A model generated the notes under the pieces. That model was not told the DNA's origin. It made no database searches and was given only the letters and a program-made list of their open reading frames with translations. DNA of 64,000 nt from Pontibacter sp. Tf4 (GTDB taxonomy: Bacteria; Bacteroidota; Bacteroidia; Cytophagales; Hymenobacteraceae), in assembly GCF_014212495.1 (NCBI RefSeq), contig NZ_JACKZC010000009.1, positions 62,001 to 126,000 of the forward strand. The letters run 5' to 3'. Positions 46,271-54,624 of this stretch are shown here, piece after piece. Within the stretch, counting starts at the first letter, position 1. The number at the start of each line of letters is the position of its first letter. The translations under genes were made by a program, and so were the position numbers.

Positions 46271-47596
46271 ATGTTTAAGCGTAGTATCGGACTAGCCACC
46301 CTGATCGCTGTTTCTCTGCTTTTATCTTTTATTGCAGTTCAGAATTTAACTTTCGACAAAGCCAGTGCCCAAAGCCTGCCAGTCAAAACCGTAAAACCGG
46401 AAGCCAAACCCGAAGTTAAAGCACCAGCCCCCATCGTTTACGGTATCCCAACCGACTCTTTAGAGATTGTGGAAGCCAAAGTAAAGCGCGGCGAAAACCT
46501 CTCTGAAATTCTTGATAACTATAATATTTCGCTGACTACTATTTCGGAGCTGGCAAAAAAGTCGAGGGATGTGTTTAATGTGCGCCGCATTAATGCCAAC
46601 CACAACTATACCATCCTGCACCTGCCCGACTCTGGCAAAACTGCCCAGTACTTTATTTACGAGCCCAGCGAAACCGAATATGTGATTTATGACCTGCGCA
46701 AAGAGCTGAATGTAACGCTGGAAAAACGCAAAGTAGACACCGTAGAGCGTGCCATTGCCGGCATCATTGAGCATTCACTTTTCGATGCCCTGATCGAAGC
46801 AGGCGGCTCGGCGCAACTTGTAAACCACTTTGCCGACATCTACGCCTGGCGCCTGGACCTGAACCGCATACAGCCCGGCGACAAGTTCAAGCTTATTTAT
46901 GAAGAGTACCTTGTGGGCGGCCAGACCATAGGTTACGGCAGCATAAAATCAGCGTATTTTGAGCACGAAGGCGAGGAAATTTACGCCATCGGTTTCGACC
47001 AGGGCAAAGGCACCGGCTACTACGACCAGAACGGCAAAAGCCTGAAACGCGCTTTCTTAAGAGAGCCGCTGGAGTACAGTCGCGTAAGCTCACGTTTCTC
47101 TAAAAACCGTTTCCACCCGGTGCAAAAGCGCTACAAGCCACACCTGGGCACCGACTTCGCAGCCCGCACCGGCACGCCTATCCGTACGGTTGGCGATGGC
47201 GTGGTGCTAGAAGCCAAGTATACCCGTGGCAACGGCTATTATGTAAAGATCAAGCACAATAAGACCTATACTACGCAATACCTGCATATGTCGCGCTTTG
47301 CGAAAGGCATGCGCCCTGGCAAACGTGTAAAGCAAGGCCAAACCATTGGCTATGTTGGCAGCACTGGCCTGGCAACTGGCCCACACCTTTGCTACCGCTT
47401 CTGGAAAAATGGCCGCCAGGTGGATGCCCTTAAAGTAAAACTGCCATCTGCCGACCCGGTAAGCAAAAAACACCTGGATGCTTTTGAAGAAGTAAAGGAA
47501 ACTATAGTTACCAAAATGCAGGCTATTGATTACAAAGGCGCTAAACAGCAAGACCTGCTGGCATCCGGCAAACAGGAACCACAACAGGGAGCTTAA
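46271..47596 (+). CDS. M23-family (LytM-type) metallopeptidase with LysM/OapA-like region
   Basis: 441 residues with an N-terminal membrane anchor or signal (9-27). A LysM/OapA-like region covers about 65-120 (VKRGENLSEILDNYNIS), a middle beta domain about 175-265, and the M23 domain about 270-385. Metal ligands H291 and D295 are in HLGTDFA, and a catalytic-type His in YLHMSRF. GPHLCYRFWKNG gives H372-L-C374, so the usual HxH is HxC. The M23 family cuts peptidoglycan cross-links or acts as an amidase regulator. The variant is discussed in the findings. Monocistronic, with a terminator at 47617. Confidence 0.92.
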   Translation: MFKRSIGLATLIAVSLLLSFIAVQNLTFDKASAQSLPVKTVKPEAKPEVKAPAPIVYGIPTDSLEIVEAKVKRGENLSEILDNYNISLTTISELAKKSRDVFNVRRINANHNYTILHLPDSGKTAQYFIYEPSETEYVIYDLRKELNVTLEKRKVDTVERAIAGIIEHSLFDALIEAGGSAQLVNHFADIYAWRLDLNRIQPGDKFKLIYEEYLVGGQTIGYGSIKSAYFEHEGEEIYAIGFDQGKGTGYYDQNGKSLKRAFLREPLEYSRVSSRFSKNRFHPVQKRYKPHLGTDFAARTGTPIRTVGDGVVLEAKYTRGNGYYVKIKHNKTYTTQYLHMSRFAKGMRPGKRVKQGQTIGYVGSTGLATGPHLCYRFWKNGRQVDALKVKLPSADPVSKKHLDAFEEVKETIVTKMQAIDYKGAKQQDLLASGKQEPQQGA

Positions 47597-47616
47597 TTTT
47601 TGTTATAGTTGAAGAT

Positions 47617-47645
47617 GAAAAGGCGCAGCTTCGGTTGCGCTTTTT
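47617..47645 (+). terminator. Terminator after the M23 peptidase gene
   Basis: GCGCA/TGCGC stem with outer AAAA/TTTT pairing and an 8-nt loop. An AGGATT-type repeat follows within 15 nt. Confidence 0.8.
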
Positions 47646-47726
47646 CTGTTTGTCTGGATCAGGATTTAAATAGGGCCCCTACCCCAAGGATTTACAGGAT
47701 TTAGGGATTGGATTCATTTTCTTTTT

Positions 47727-47820
47727 TGTCATCCTGAAAGGATCTTGGTAACAAGTAGCAAATGTTTAAACTCCAGGGTTGGGGCCCTCTTTCTCAAACA
47801 AGTTTCTTTACAGAATGACA
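47727..47820. repeat. MITE-like 94-bp repeat with TGTCATCCTG ends
   Basis: TGTCATCCTG at the left and CAGAATGACA at the right are inverted repeats with one mismatch. The unit resembles the TGTCATxCTG intergenic repeats widespread in Bacteroidota. It is followed at once by a REP-like cluster. Confidence 0.75.
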
Positions 47821-47836
47821 GTTTTTAAAAATCTCC

Positions 47837-48046
47837 ATGCCGCAAGTTTAGCGAAGCGCAACTTGTGGCTATGCATGGGGCCAGTTTTTAACTGGCTTTG
47901 CTTTTCAAAAGCAATACTAACTATAGTTTGAAAGCAACTATAGACTATATCTACATAGCATCTCTTTTCTGCTACCGCAGAAAGCCAGTTGCAAACTGGC
48001 GCCAACTATACCGCCAGTTATCGCTGCGCTCAAACTGGCGGTATAG
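47837..48046. repeat. Cluster of REP-like hairpins
   Basis: Four hairpins: CCGCAAGTT/AACTTGTGG inside CATGC/GCATG (47837-47880); GCCAGTT-TTT-AACTGGC (47880-47896); GCCAGTT-GCA-AACTGGC (47984-48000); and CTATACCGCCAGTT/AACTGGCGGTATAG, a perfect 14-bp stem (48006-48046). Three share the CCAGTT/AACTGG core. No RAYT transposase gene is in the window. Confidence 0.85.
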
Positions 48047-48098
48047 TACAGCTATAGTTGTCGTTACATAACAATCACCATTTCCCACTTATATTTCG

Positions 48099-48106
48099 TA
48101 ATTTTG
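48099..48106 (+). promoter_or_regulatory. -7 box of thiL
   Basis: TAATTTTG matches TAnnTTTG, 25 nt before the ATG at 48132. No TPP riboswitch-like sequence was seen. Confidence 0.58.
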
Positions 48107-48131
48107 CAGCCAATTAATTTCAGATAGAACT

Positions 48132-49157
48132 ATGAGCGAACTAACTCCACTAAGCGAAGTAGGCGAGTTTGGGCTGATCAGACGCATAAAAGATAAAGTG
48201 GTGTTACAGCACCCATCTACTATAAAAGGCATTGGTGACGATGCCGCTGTATTGGAGCCCGAAGAAAAGCAACTGGTTGTAACCAGCGATATGCTGCTGG
48301 AAGGCATCCATTTCGACCTGACCTTCTGCCCGCTGAAGCATTTAGGTTATAAGGCTGTGGCGGTAAACGTGTCGGATATAGCGGCTATGAACGCAAAGCC
48401 CACCCAGATAACGGTAAACATTGCCGTAGGTGCACGCTATACGGTAGAAGCTATCGAAGAACTATACGAAGGCATCCGCTTAGCCTGCGAGAACTATAAA
48501 GTTGACCTGGTTGGCGGCGATACCACATCATCAAGAGCTGGTTTGGTTATAAGCATCACAGCCATTGGCGAAGTAGCAAAAGGCGAAGCCGCTATGCGTA
48601 GCGGCGCCAAAGTAAACGACCTGATCTGCATTACCGGGGACATCGGCGCAGCTTACATGGGCTTACAGGTGCTGGAGCGCGAGAAGCAAGCCTTTATGGC
48701 CGACCCTGAAATGCAGCCGCAGCTCGAGAAATATGAATACATAGTTGGTCGCCAATTGAAACCGGAAGCCCGCATGGATGTGATCTACGAGCTGAAAGAG
48801 TTTGGCATTAAGCCAACGGCTATGATCGATGTGTCAGATGGGTTGGCTTCGGAACTGATGCACATTTGCTCGCAGTCGGGTGTGGGGGCCACTATTTACC
48901 GCGAAAACCTGCCTGCCGACAACCAGATGCTGGAAGCTGCCATGGAGTTTAACCTGGACCCGGTGATGTGTATGCTGAATGGCGGCGAAGACTACGAACT
49001 GCTGTTCACCATTCCGCTGGAAGATTACGAGAAGATCAAAAACCTGCCGGATGTAAGCCTGATCGGAAAAATTACAGAAGCCAGCGAAGGCATTAACTTA
49101 GCCAACAAGCACGGCCAGGCATTCCCGTTAAAAGCGCAGGGCTGGACGCATTTTTAG
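48132..49157 (+). CDS. thiL: Thiamine-monophosphate kinase
   Basis: 341 residues. FGLIRRI near the start, GIGDDAAVL (35-43), the metal-binding VTSDMLLEGIHFD, VNVSDIAAMNAKP and LVGGDTTSS are the ThiL motifs in order. IDVSDGLASEL and GGEDYELLFT complete them. It phosphorylates thiamine monophosphate to thiamine pyrophosphate. It stands apart from other thiamine genes. Its 3' flank is occupied by the left arm of the DUF559 element, whose hairpin and T-run may act as its terminator. Confidence 0.95.
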   Translation: MSELTPLSEVGEFGLIRRIKDKVVLQHPSTIKGIGDDAAVLEPEEKQLVVTSDMLLEGIHFDLTFCPLKHLGYKAVAVNVSDIAAMNAKPTQITVNIAVGARYTVEAIEELYEGIRLACENYKVDLVGGDTTSSRAGLVISITAIGEVAKGEAAMRSGAKVNDLICITGDIGAAYMGLQVLEREKQAFMADPEMQPQLEKYEYIVGRQLKPEARMDVIYELKEFGIKPTAMIDVSDGLASELMHICSQSGVGATIYRENLPADNQMLEAAMEFNLDPVMCMLNGGEDYELLFTIPLEDYEKIKNLPDVSLIGKITEASEGINLANKHGQAFPLKAQGWTHF

Positions 49158-49185
49158 ACTTTTGATTACGCAAATTTTGGAGAAG

Positions 49186-49778
49186 GGAGAAGCTGTAATG
49201 GTTTCTCCTTTTTTGTTTTATAGCTGCTGTGTATCAAACCACCCCTACCCCTCCTTATCCAAAGAGGGGAGCTTTTTACCTACTCATTTGCTTGCCTTTC
49301 GTTTAATATTCCTCAACCAATACCTCTTGGCATAAGATGGCAGTGCACAATCGAAGATACTTGAAAGAAAACCGTAAGAGATTAAGAAGTAGTTTAACAT
49401 CGGCAGAGGCTGAATTATGGAAGCACCTGAAGAATGGAAACCTGGAGGGCAGAAAATTCAGGCGGCAGCATAGTATCGGTAATTATATAGCGGACTTCTA
49501 CTGTCCTGCTGAACAGTTAGTTATTGAATTAGATGGACAAGTGCATATGAATTCTGTAGCAGAGCACGCAGACCAAGAGAGGGATCAATATATGAAAAGA
49601 CTCAACATAAAAGTACTTCGATTTGAGAATAAAGACGTTTTTGAGAAACTGAGCGCTGTGCTTCAGGAAATCAGCAATTGCTTCAGTAAGTAGTAGCTCC
49701 CCTCCTTGGATAAGGAGGGGCAGGGGGGGTGATACAGGCCAACTTTAGAACAAAAGGAGAAACCATTACAGCCTCTCC
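49186..49778. mobile_element. 593-bp element: DUF559 gene between about 85-bp inverted repeats
   Basis: Left arm 49186-49274 and right arm 49695-49778 are inverted copies. Each has, from outside in, GGAGA(A/G)GCTGTAATGG then TTTCTCC and a T-run, a GTATCA word, CCCCT(A/G)CCCCTCCTTATCC and AGAGGGGAGCT or GGAGGGGAGCT. The CCCCTCCTT hairpin recurs alone in repeat islands 1 and 3. No target-site duplication is obvious. The sole gene inside is the DUF559 endonuclease. Mobility is inferred. Confidence 0.7.
49337..49693 (+). CDS. DUF559 (Vsr-like, PD-(D/E)xK) endonuclease
   Basis: 118 residues, the normal size for DUF559. LTSAEAELWKHLKNGNLEG, KFRRQHSIGNYIADFYC and LVIELDGQVH are the family blocks. 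D53 and E64/D66 fit the D-x(n)-ExD centre of Vsr-like nucleases, and the early E24/E26 are also conserved in type. It should nick or cut DNA. It is the only gene in the 593-bp element, with the stop codon at the inner edge of the right repeat. Higher A+T than neighbouring genes supports horizontal origin. Target sequence unknown. The bracketing palindrome is the obvious candidate. Confidence 0.9.
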   Translation: MAVHNRRYLKENRKRLRSSLTSAEAELWKHLKNGNLEGRKFRRQHSIGNYIADFYCPAEQLVIELDGQVHMNSVAEHADQERDQYMKRLNIKVLRFENKDVFEKLSAVLQEISNCFSK

Positions 49779-49812
49779 TTTTTCTTTTGTCACAAAATCC
49801 TTTGTCAAAAAA

Positions 49813-50181
49813 TCAATCTTCCGGATACGGTATGAACACGAAATTCTGAAATTCGCCGTCTACTACAAACAGGCAGCAGAACTCGTCCGGGTCTTTGTAG
49901 GCAGCCTGAAAATCTTCTACACGATCTTCTAACACCAATTGGCGCTGTACAAAGTCTTCCAGGTACGATGCGTTGATGTTCCATTCCAGCGCCAGTTCTT
50001 CTTTAGCCAGAAAGTTAGAACCAACCGGCACTTGTGTGCGGCTGAACACGAAGATCGGGTATTTGGAAATATTACGTTTGCGCACCTGGTACGATGCTTC
50101 TCTCAAAGTTTCGGCTACCACTACAAAATCCTTCGAAATGGTGCCCAGGTATTTACCGTTTAATTCCGGATCGTTTTCCAT
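49813..50181 (-). CDS. Conserved hypothetical protein
   Basis: 122 residues, soluble and acidic. No named domain recognised. It shows alternating strands (GKYLGTISKDFVVVAE, YPIFVFSR) and ends FCCLFVVDGEFQNFVFIPYPED (extent only). The even codon use and a clean start near an inverted repeat of TAGATTTTAGATG type (50195-50279) suggest a real gene. It is followed, in its own direction, by the right arm of the DUF559 element, which supplies a hairpin and T-run. Lies just downstream of rlmD on the same strand. Function unknown. Confidence 0.7.
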   Translation of the reverse strand: MENDPELNGKYLGTISKDFVVVAETLREASYQVRKRNISKYPIFVFSRTQVPVGSNFLAKEELALEWNINASYLEDFVQRQLVLEDRVEDFQAAYKDPDEFCCLFVVDGEFQNFVFIPYPED

Positions 50182-50279
50182 GGTTATTTTAAGATGGTAG
50201 ATGCTAGATTTTAGATGTTAGGTTTCCTGCATTTATAGTTATACTGGGTATCTAATTTCTAACATCTAGTATCTAAAAT

Positions 50280-51692
50280 CTATTTAGCGGTTAGTAAAAC
50301 TATATTTTCTACGTGGTGCGTCTGCGGGAACATATCCACAGGCTGCACACGCGTTACATCATATTTCTCTGACAATAGTTCCAGGTCGCGGGCTTGCGTG
50401 GCCGGGTTACAGCTAACGTAAACTATACGGTCGGCGTGTACCTGCAGCAATTTTTCTACCACATCAGGGTGCATGCCAGCGCGCGGCGGGTCAGTAATCA
50501 CCACATCTGGTCTGCCATGTTGCGCAATCAGTTCATCCGATAAAATGTCCTTCATATCACCGGCATAAAAAGTAGTGTTGGTGATGTTGTTGAGCTGCGA
50601 GTTTATTTTGGCATCTTCGATGGCGCTCGGCACATATTCAATACCAATTACCTCGCGGGCCTGGCGGGCTACAAAGTTGGCTATAGTTCCGGCACCAGTG
50701 TAAAGGTCATACACCAGTTCATTTCCGGTCAGGCCGGCAAACTCGCGGGTAAGGCGGTATAGTTCGTAGGCCTGGTCGGCGTTGGTCTGGTAAAACGATT
50801 TAGGCCCCACCTGGAAACGGATATCTTCCATCTGCTCGTAAATGTAAGGTTGCCCTTTGTAGCAGATCACTTCCTGATCGTGGAAGGTATCGTTCATTTT
50901 GGTGTTCACCACATACTGCAGCGACGTGATCTCCGGGAATTTGACATACAGGTCATCCAGAATCCCAAAAATGGCAGGTTCGTCATTATACTTCACCAAC
51001 AGGATCACCATCAGATCGCCGGTGTTGGCTGTACGAACTATAAGATTACGCAGGAAGCCGGTCTGCTTTACGGCATCATAATACTCCAGCCCTTGTGCCC
51101 GCGTATAATCGCGGACAGCTAAGCGAATAGAGTTTGATGGCTCTGGCTGAAGGTAACAGTTCTGGATGTCCAGTATCTTATCGAAACGGCCCGGCATGTG
51201 GAAACCCAGCGCATTGCGGTCATAATCTAACCCGGACTGTATCTGCTCATTTGTCAGCCACCCAAAACCTGAGAAAGTAAACTCCAGCTTGTTGCGGTAG
51301 AACTTATCTTTCTTAGAGCCCAGTATCGGGTCAAACTCCGGAAGCGCTACTTTACCAATGCGCTCCAGGTTATCGCGTACTTGTTTCTCTTTATAGTATA
51401 GTTGGGTGTCGTAGCCAATGTGCTGCCATTTGCAACCACCGCAGATACCAAAATGCTCACAAAACGGCTGTACGCGTAGTTCAGAATATTCTCTGAACTG
51501 CACCGGCACGGCTTCCATAAAGCTTTTCTTTTTCTTGGTAACGCGCAGGTCTACTACGTCGCCGGGGGCCACACCGCCCACGAATACTACCATGTTGTTA
51601 TGGCGCGCCAGGCATTTGCCTTCGGCCACCATCTCTTCTATCCTAATATTTTCGAGTATCTCGAACGTCTTTTGCTTCTTCGTATTTCTCAC
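50280..51692 (-). CDS. rlmD: 23S rRNA (uracil-1939-C5)-methyltransferase, RlmD/RumA family
   Basis: 470 residues from a GTG. An N-terminal TRAM domain covers about 10-65. The iron-sulfur cysteines appear as CEHFGICGGC (C-x5-C-x2-C), with a fourth likely in IQNCYLQ. The Rossmann part has DLYTGAGTIANF, and DPPRAGMHPD and VSCNPATQARD hold the catalytic cysteine. It methylates uracil in 23S rRNA or, in some lineages, m5U54 of tRNA, and sequence alone does not separate RlmD from RlmCD or TrmA-like variants. A TAATTTTG box lies 7 nt before the GTG. Confidence 0.92.
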   Translation of the reverse strand: MRNTKKQKTFEILENIRIEEMVAEGKCLARHNNMVVFVGGVAPGDVVDLRVTKKKKSFMEAVPVQFREYSELRVQPFCEHFGICGGCKWQHIGYDTQLYYKEKQVRDNLERIGKVALPEFDPILGSKKDKFYRNKLEFTFSGFGWLTNEQIQSGLDYDRNALGFHMPGRFDKILDIQNCYLQPEPSNSIRLAVRDYTRAQGLEYYDAVKQTGFLRNLIVRTANTGDLMVILLVKYNDEPAIFGILDDLYVKFPEITSLQYVVNTKMNDTFHDQEVICYKGQPYIYEQMEDIRFQVGPKSFYQTNADQAYELYRLTREFAGLTGNELVYDLYTGAGTIANFVARQAREVIGIEYVPSAIEDAKINSQLNNITNTTFYAGDMKDILSDELIAQHGRPDVVITDPPRAGMHPDVVEKLLQVHADRIVYVSCNPATQARDLELLSEKYDVTRVQPVDMFPQTHHVENIVLLTAK

Positions 51693-51699
51693 AGTGCTG

Positions 51700-51707
51700 C
51701 AAAATTA
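51700..51707 (-). promoter_or_regulatory. -7 box of rlmD, 7 nt before its GTG
   Basis: TAATTTTG on the minus strand; fits TAnnTTTG and suggests a very short leader. Confidence 0.55.
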
Positions 51708-51744
51708 GCTATTTTCCTCGACTTGGCTGTTAGCTCTTTACCCC

Positions 51745-52938
51745 CTACTTCCCTACTGTCTCGTCAATCGAGCGGAGTATGATGTCGCAGGCTTCGCGGA
51801 TCTGGTCTTCGGTTATAGTTAGCGGCGGGGCAATGCGCATGGAGTTATCACAGAACAGGAACCAGTCCGTCAGTACACCATTAACTATAGCTTTATCAAT
51901 TACTGCTTTCAGCACATCAAAACTCTCGAACTCGGCAGCCATCATCAAACCACAGTTCCGGATCTCTTTAATGCGCGGGTGCACCAGCAGCTTTTTAAAC
52001 AGCTCGGCTTTTTCAGCTACTCCGGCCAGCAGGTTCTCTTCCTGTATAGTTTGCAGGGTAGCCAACGAGGCTGCACAACTTACTGGGTGCCCGCCAAAGG
52101 TGGTGCAGTGGCCCAGTATTGGGTCGGTTTTAAACGAAGCCATAATTTCCTGCGGCGCTATGAATGCGCCTATCGGCATGCCGCCACCCATACCTTTAGC
52201 ACAAAGCAAAATATCCGGCTCTATGCCAAACTGCTCAAATGCCCAGAAAGTACCTGTGCGTCCAAAACCAGACTGTATTTCGTCTAAAATAAGCAGGGCA
52301 CCAACTTCGGTACAGCGTGCACGCAGGTGTTGCAGGTAGTCGTTCTCAGGTACACGCACGCCGGCCTCTCCCTGCACCGTTTCAACTATAACAGCAGCTG
52401 TACGTGTTGTAATATCCTGCAAATCAGGCAAATTATTGTAGCGGATGTGGCGTACATCAGGAAGCAACGGACGGAAGGCATTCTTGAAGCTCTCGCTGCC
52501 GTTCACCGATAATGCCCCTTGTGTAGACCCATGATAAGCGTTACGACACGATATCAGTTCGGTACGACCAGTATAGCGCTTAGCTAACTTAAGAGCGCCT
52601 TCCACAGCCTCAGCACCGGAATTCAAAAAATACACATTGTTTAAGTGGGGCGGCAAGGTGGCTGTAAGGGCTTCGGCCAGTTTTGCCTGTGGCGCCTGTA
52701 CAAATTCGCCGTACACCATCAGGTGCATGTACTTATCAAGCTGGTCGTGGATTGCCTTTACAACTTTGGGGTGACGATGGCCCACATTGCTCACACCAAT
52801 TCCTGAAATAAGATCCAGGTAGCGCTCGTTTGCAGTGCCATACATATACACACCTTCCGCGCGTTCCACCTCAATCATCAGCGGAAAATCAGATGTCTGC
52901 GCTTGGTGTTTTAAAAATAACTGTCTAATCGGAATCAT
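51745..52938 (-). CDS. Class III pyridoxal-phosphate aminotransferase (ArgD/RocD-like)
   Basis: 397 residues. YLDLISGIGVSNVGHRHPKV opens the fold, FLNSGAEAVEGALKLAK follows, and ILDEIQSGFGRTGTFWAF binds the cofactor ring. The PLP lysine is in LLCAKGMGGGMPIGAF. Class III enzymes use omega-amino donors such as acetylornithine, ornithine or 4-aminobutyrate. This subgroup is usually annotated only as aspartate aminotransferase family in Bacteroidota, so I give no symbol. A TATCTTTG box lies 4 nt before the ATG, pointing to a leaderless mRNA. No arginine genes are adjacent. Confidence 0.9.
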   Translation of the reverse strand: MIPIRQLFLKHQAQTSDFPLMIEVERAEGVYMYGTANERYLDLISGIGVSNVGHRHPKVVKAIHDQLDKYMHLMVYGEFVQAPQAKLAEALTATLPPHLNNVYFLNSGAEAVEGALKLAKRYTGRTELISCRNAYHGSTQGALSVNGSESFKNAFRPLLPDVRHIRYNNLPDLQDITTRTAAVIVETVQGEAGVRVPENDYLQHLRARCTEVGALLILDEIQSGFGRTGTFWAFEQFGIEPDILLCAKGMGGGMPIGAFIAPQEIMASFKTDPILGHCTTFGGHPVSCAASLATLQTIQEENLLAGVAEKAELFKKLLVHPRIKEIRNCGLMMAAEFESFDVLKAVIDKAIVNGVLTDWFLFCDNSMRIAPPLTITEDQIREACDIILRSIDETVGK

Positions 52939-52942
52939 GTTG

Positions 52943-52950
52943 CAAAGATA
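52943..52950 (-). promoter_or_regulatory. -7 box 4 nt before the aminotransferase ATG
   Basis: TATCTTTG on the minus strand, exact TAnnTTTG match. With the usual geometry, transcription would start at the ATG. Confidence 0.58.
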
Positions 52951-53145
52951 CTCAATTGCGGCTTCAAACTATAAACTGTACAATTTTCGTGTTACACCAA
53001 ACCTTATCCGGACTTCTGAAGTATAGCAGAGATTGTATATGGTTTGTAATTCGGGGATAAAGCGGCTAACTTAGAAGTTGCTAAAGAACCAATACGCTCT
53101 AACAGTTTTAAAAACGTAGCCATTTTCTGGTGGCATTTCCTGATA

Positions 53146-54288
53146 ATGCACGAAAATAAAAAACCAGCCGTAGCCAATACTCCAGCTGCTGCCGACGATA
53201 CGCCTTTCGATTATAAGAGCGAGGAACTTTATAAGCTCCTGATAGAAGGTGTAAAAGACTATGCCATTTTTATGCTGGATGTGAACGGGAACATCGCCAC
53301 CTGGAACAAGGGAGCCGAACGCATAAAAGGCTACACCGCAGAGGATATTATAGGCAAGCACTTTTCCATTTTTTACACACAGGATGCGCTGGACAGCGAG
53401 TTTCCGCAGTACGAGCTTGCCCAGGCCAAACTAAACGGACGCTTTGAAGACGAGGGCTGGCGCGTACGCAAAGACGGCACCCGCATCTGGGCCAATGTAG
53501 TGATCACAGCTATTTTTGACCGTACTGGCCGGCATATCGGGTTTACCAAAGTAACCCGCGACCTGTCGGAGCGCCGCCGGAACGAAGAGCTCATGTTTAA
53601 GAACCGCGAGCTGCAGCGCATCAACACTGACCTGGACAATTTTATTTACACAGCATCGCACGACCTTAAAGCACCGATCATTAACCTGGAAGGGCTGGTG
53701 GCTGTGCTGAAGGAAGACCTGGGACAGGACCAGCACACCGAAGTGCTCGACAGAATAACCGGCTCCATTGCCAGGCTGAAAAACGTGATCAACGACCTGA
53801 CCGATATAGTACGCCTGCAGGATGGCAGCAGTGTAAAAGAACCTATTGTGTTACATGAGCTGCTGGATGATGTACTGGCAAGCCTGAGCGAACCCATTAT
53901 TAAAACCGGCGCACAGATAAACACAAATCTGAAAGACTTTAAACTTTCAGGCTATTCCCGTAAAAACCTGCGCAGCATCTTTTATAACCTGATATCAAAT
54001 GCGCTGAAATATGCCCAGCCTGGCCGAACCCCGGAAATAGATGTTTCTGCTGCGTTAATGGAGCCCGGCCTGCTTCGTCTTTCGGTTTCAGATAACGGAC
54101 TTGGGCTTTCCCCAACGCAGAAAAACAAAATATTCTCGATGTACAAGCGCATGCACACGCACGTGGAAGGTTCCGGCCTTGGCCTGTACATTGTAAAGCG
54201 CATCCTGGAAAACAACGGCGACCGCATTGAGGTAGAAAGTGAAATAGGCAAAGGCACTTCCTTCCATATTTTCTTCAGACTATCGTAG
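53146..54288 (+). CDS. PAS-domain sensor histidine kinase
   Basis: 380 residues, cytoplasmic. The PAS domain at about 28-145 has the bacteriophytochrome-associated pattern WNKGAERIKGYTAEDIIGKH. The HisKA region has YTASHDLKAPI with His172. The N box is NLISNALKYA (281-290), G1 DNGLG (316-320) and G2 GSGLGL (342-347). No receiver domain and no adjacent response regulator, so the partner is elsewhere. The start codon at 53146 is preceded by a 200-nt spacer. A small stress-type protein gene follows on the same strand. Confidence 0.93.
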   Translation: MHENKKPAVANTPAAADDTPFDYKSEELYKLLIEGVKDYAIFMLDVNGNIATWNKGAERIKGYTAEDIIGKHFSIFYTQDALDSEFPQYELAQAKLNGRFEDEGWRVRKDGTRIWANVVITAIFDRTGRHIGFTKVTRDLSERRRNEELMFKNRELQRINTDLDNFIYTASHDLKAPIINLEGLVAVLKEDLGQDQHTEVLDRITGSIARLKNVINDLTDIVRLQDGSSVKEPIVLHELLDDVLASLSEPIIKTGAQINTNLKDFKLSGYSRKNLRSIFYNLISNALKYAQPGRTPEIDVSAALMEPGLLRLSVSDNGLGLSPTQKNKIFSMYKRMHTHVEGSGLGLYIVKRILENNGDRIEVESEIGKGTSFHIFFRLS

Positions 54289-54372
54289 CGGCTGCTTCCC
54301 TCTTTTATGACTGCACACGTATACATTATTTTAAGCCTGCGGGCAGATCATAAACTATAAAACGTGAGAACT

Positions 54373-54549
54373 ATGGCACAAGGAGATAAATCAGCTTACA
54401 CAGACAAACAGAAACGCAAAGCTGAGCACATTGAAGAAGGCTATGAAAAACGCGGCGTAAGCCACAGCGAAGCCGAAAAAAGAGCCTGGGCTACCGTGAA
54501 CAAACAGGATGGCGGCGGCAAAAAGAGCGGCTCCGGACGTAAATCTTAA
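54373..54549 (+). CDS. Small conserved hydrophilic protein (plasmid-stabilisation-like/stress family)
   Basis: 58 residues from the ATG at 54373 (MAQGDKSAYTDKQKRKAEHI); a GTG nine bases earlier adds little. It matches the widespread small proteins with GDKS-YTDKQKRKAEHIEEGY and RAWATVNKQDGGGKKSG blocks (shown in part), which are often annotated as plasmid stabilisation proteins without evidence. It is highly charged, ends in Gly/Lys/Ser repeats and is likely disordered. A strong terminator follows at 54571. It may be co-transcribed with the upstream kinase gene. Function unknown. Confidence 0.85.
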   Translation: MAQGDKSAYTDKQKRKAEHIEEGYEKRGVSHSEAEKRAWATVNKQDGGGKKSGSGRKS

Positions 54550-54570
54550 ACCCAAAATCAAACTATAAAA

Positions 54571-54606
54571 CAGAAAGACCAGCCGCTGTAGTGGCTGGTC
54601 TTTCTG
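54571..54606. terminator. Bidirectional terminator
   Basis: Perfect 14-bp stem CAGAAAGACCAGCC/GGCTGGTCTTTCTG with an 8-nt loop, between convergent genes. Confidence 0.93.
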
Positions 54607-54624
54607 TTTTATAGTTTACTCCGC

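Noticed and set aside
48047-48131. TPP riboswitch upstream of thiL
   Set aside because: The THI-box motifs (CUGAGA and following helices) are absent in the leader, which is short.
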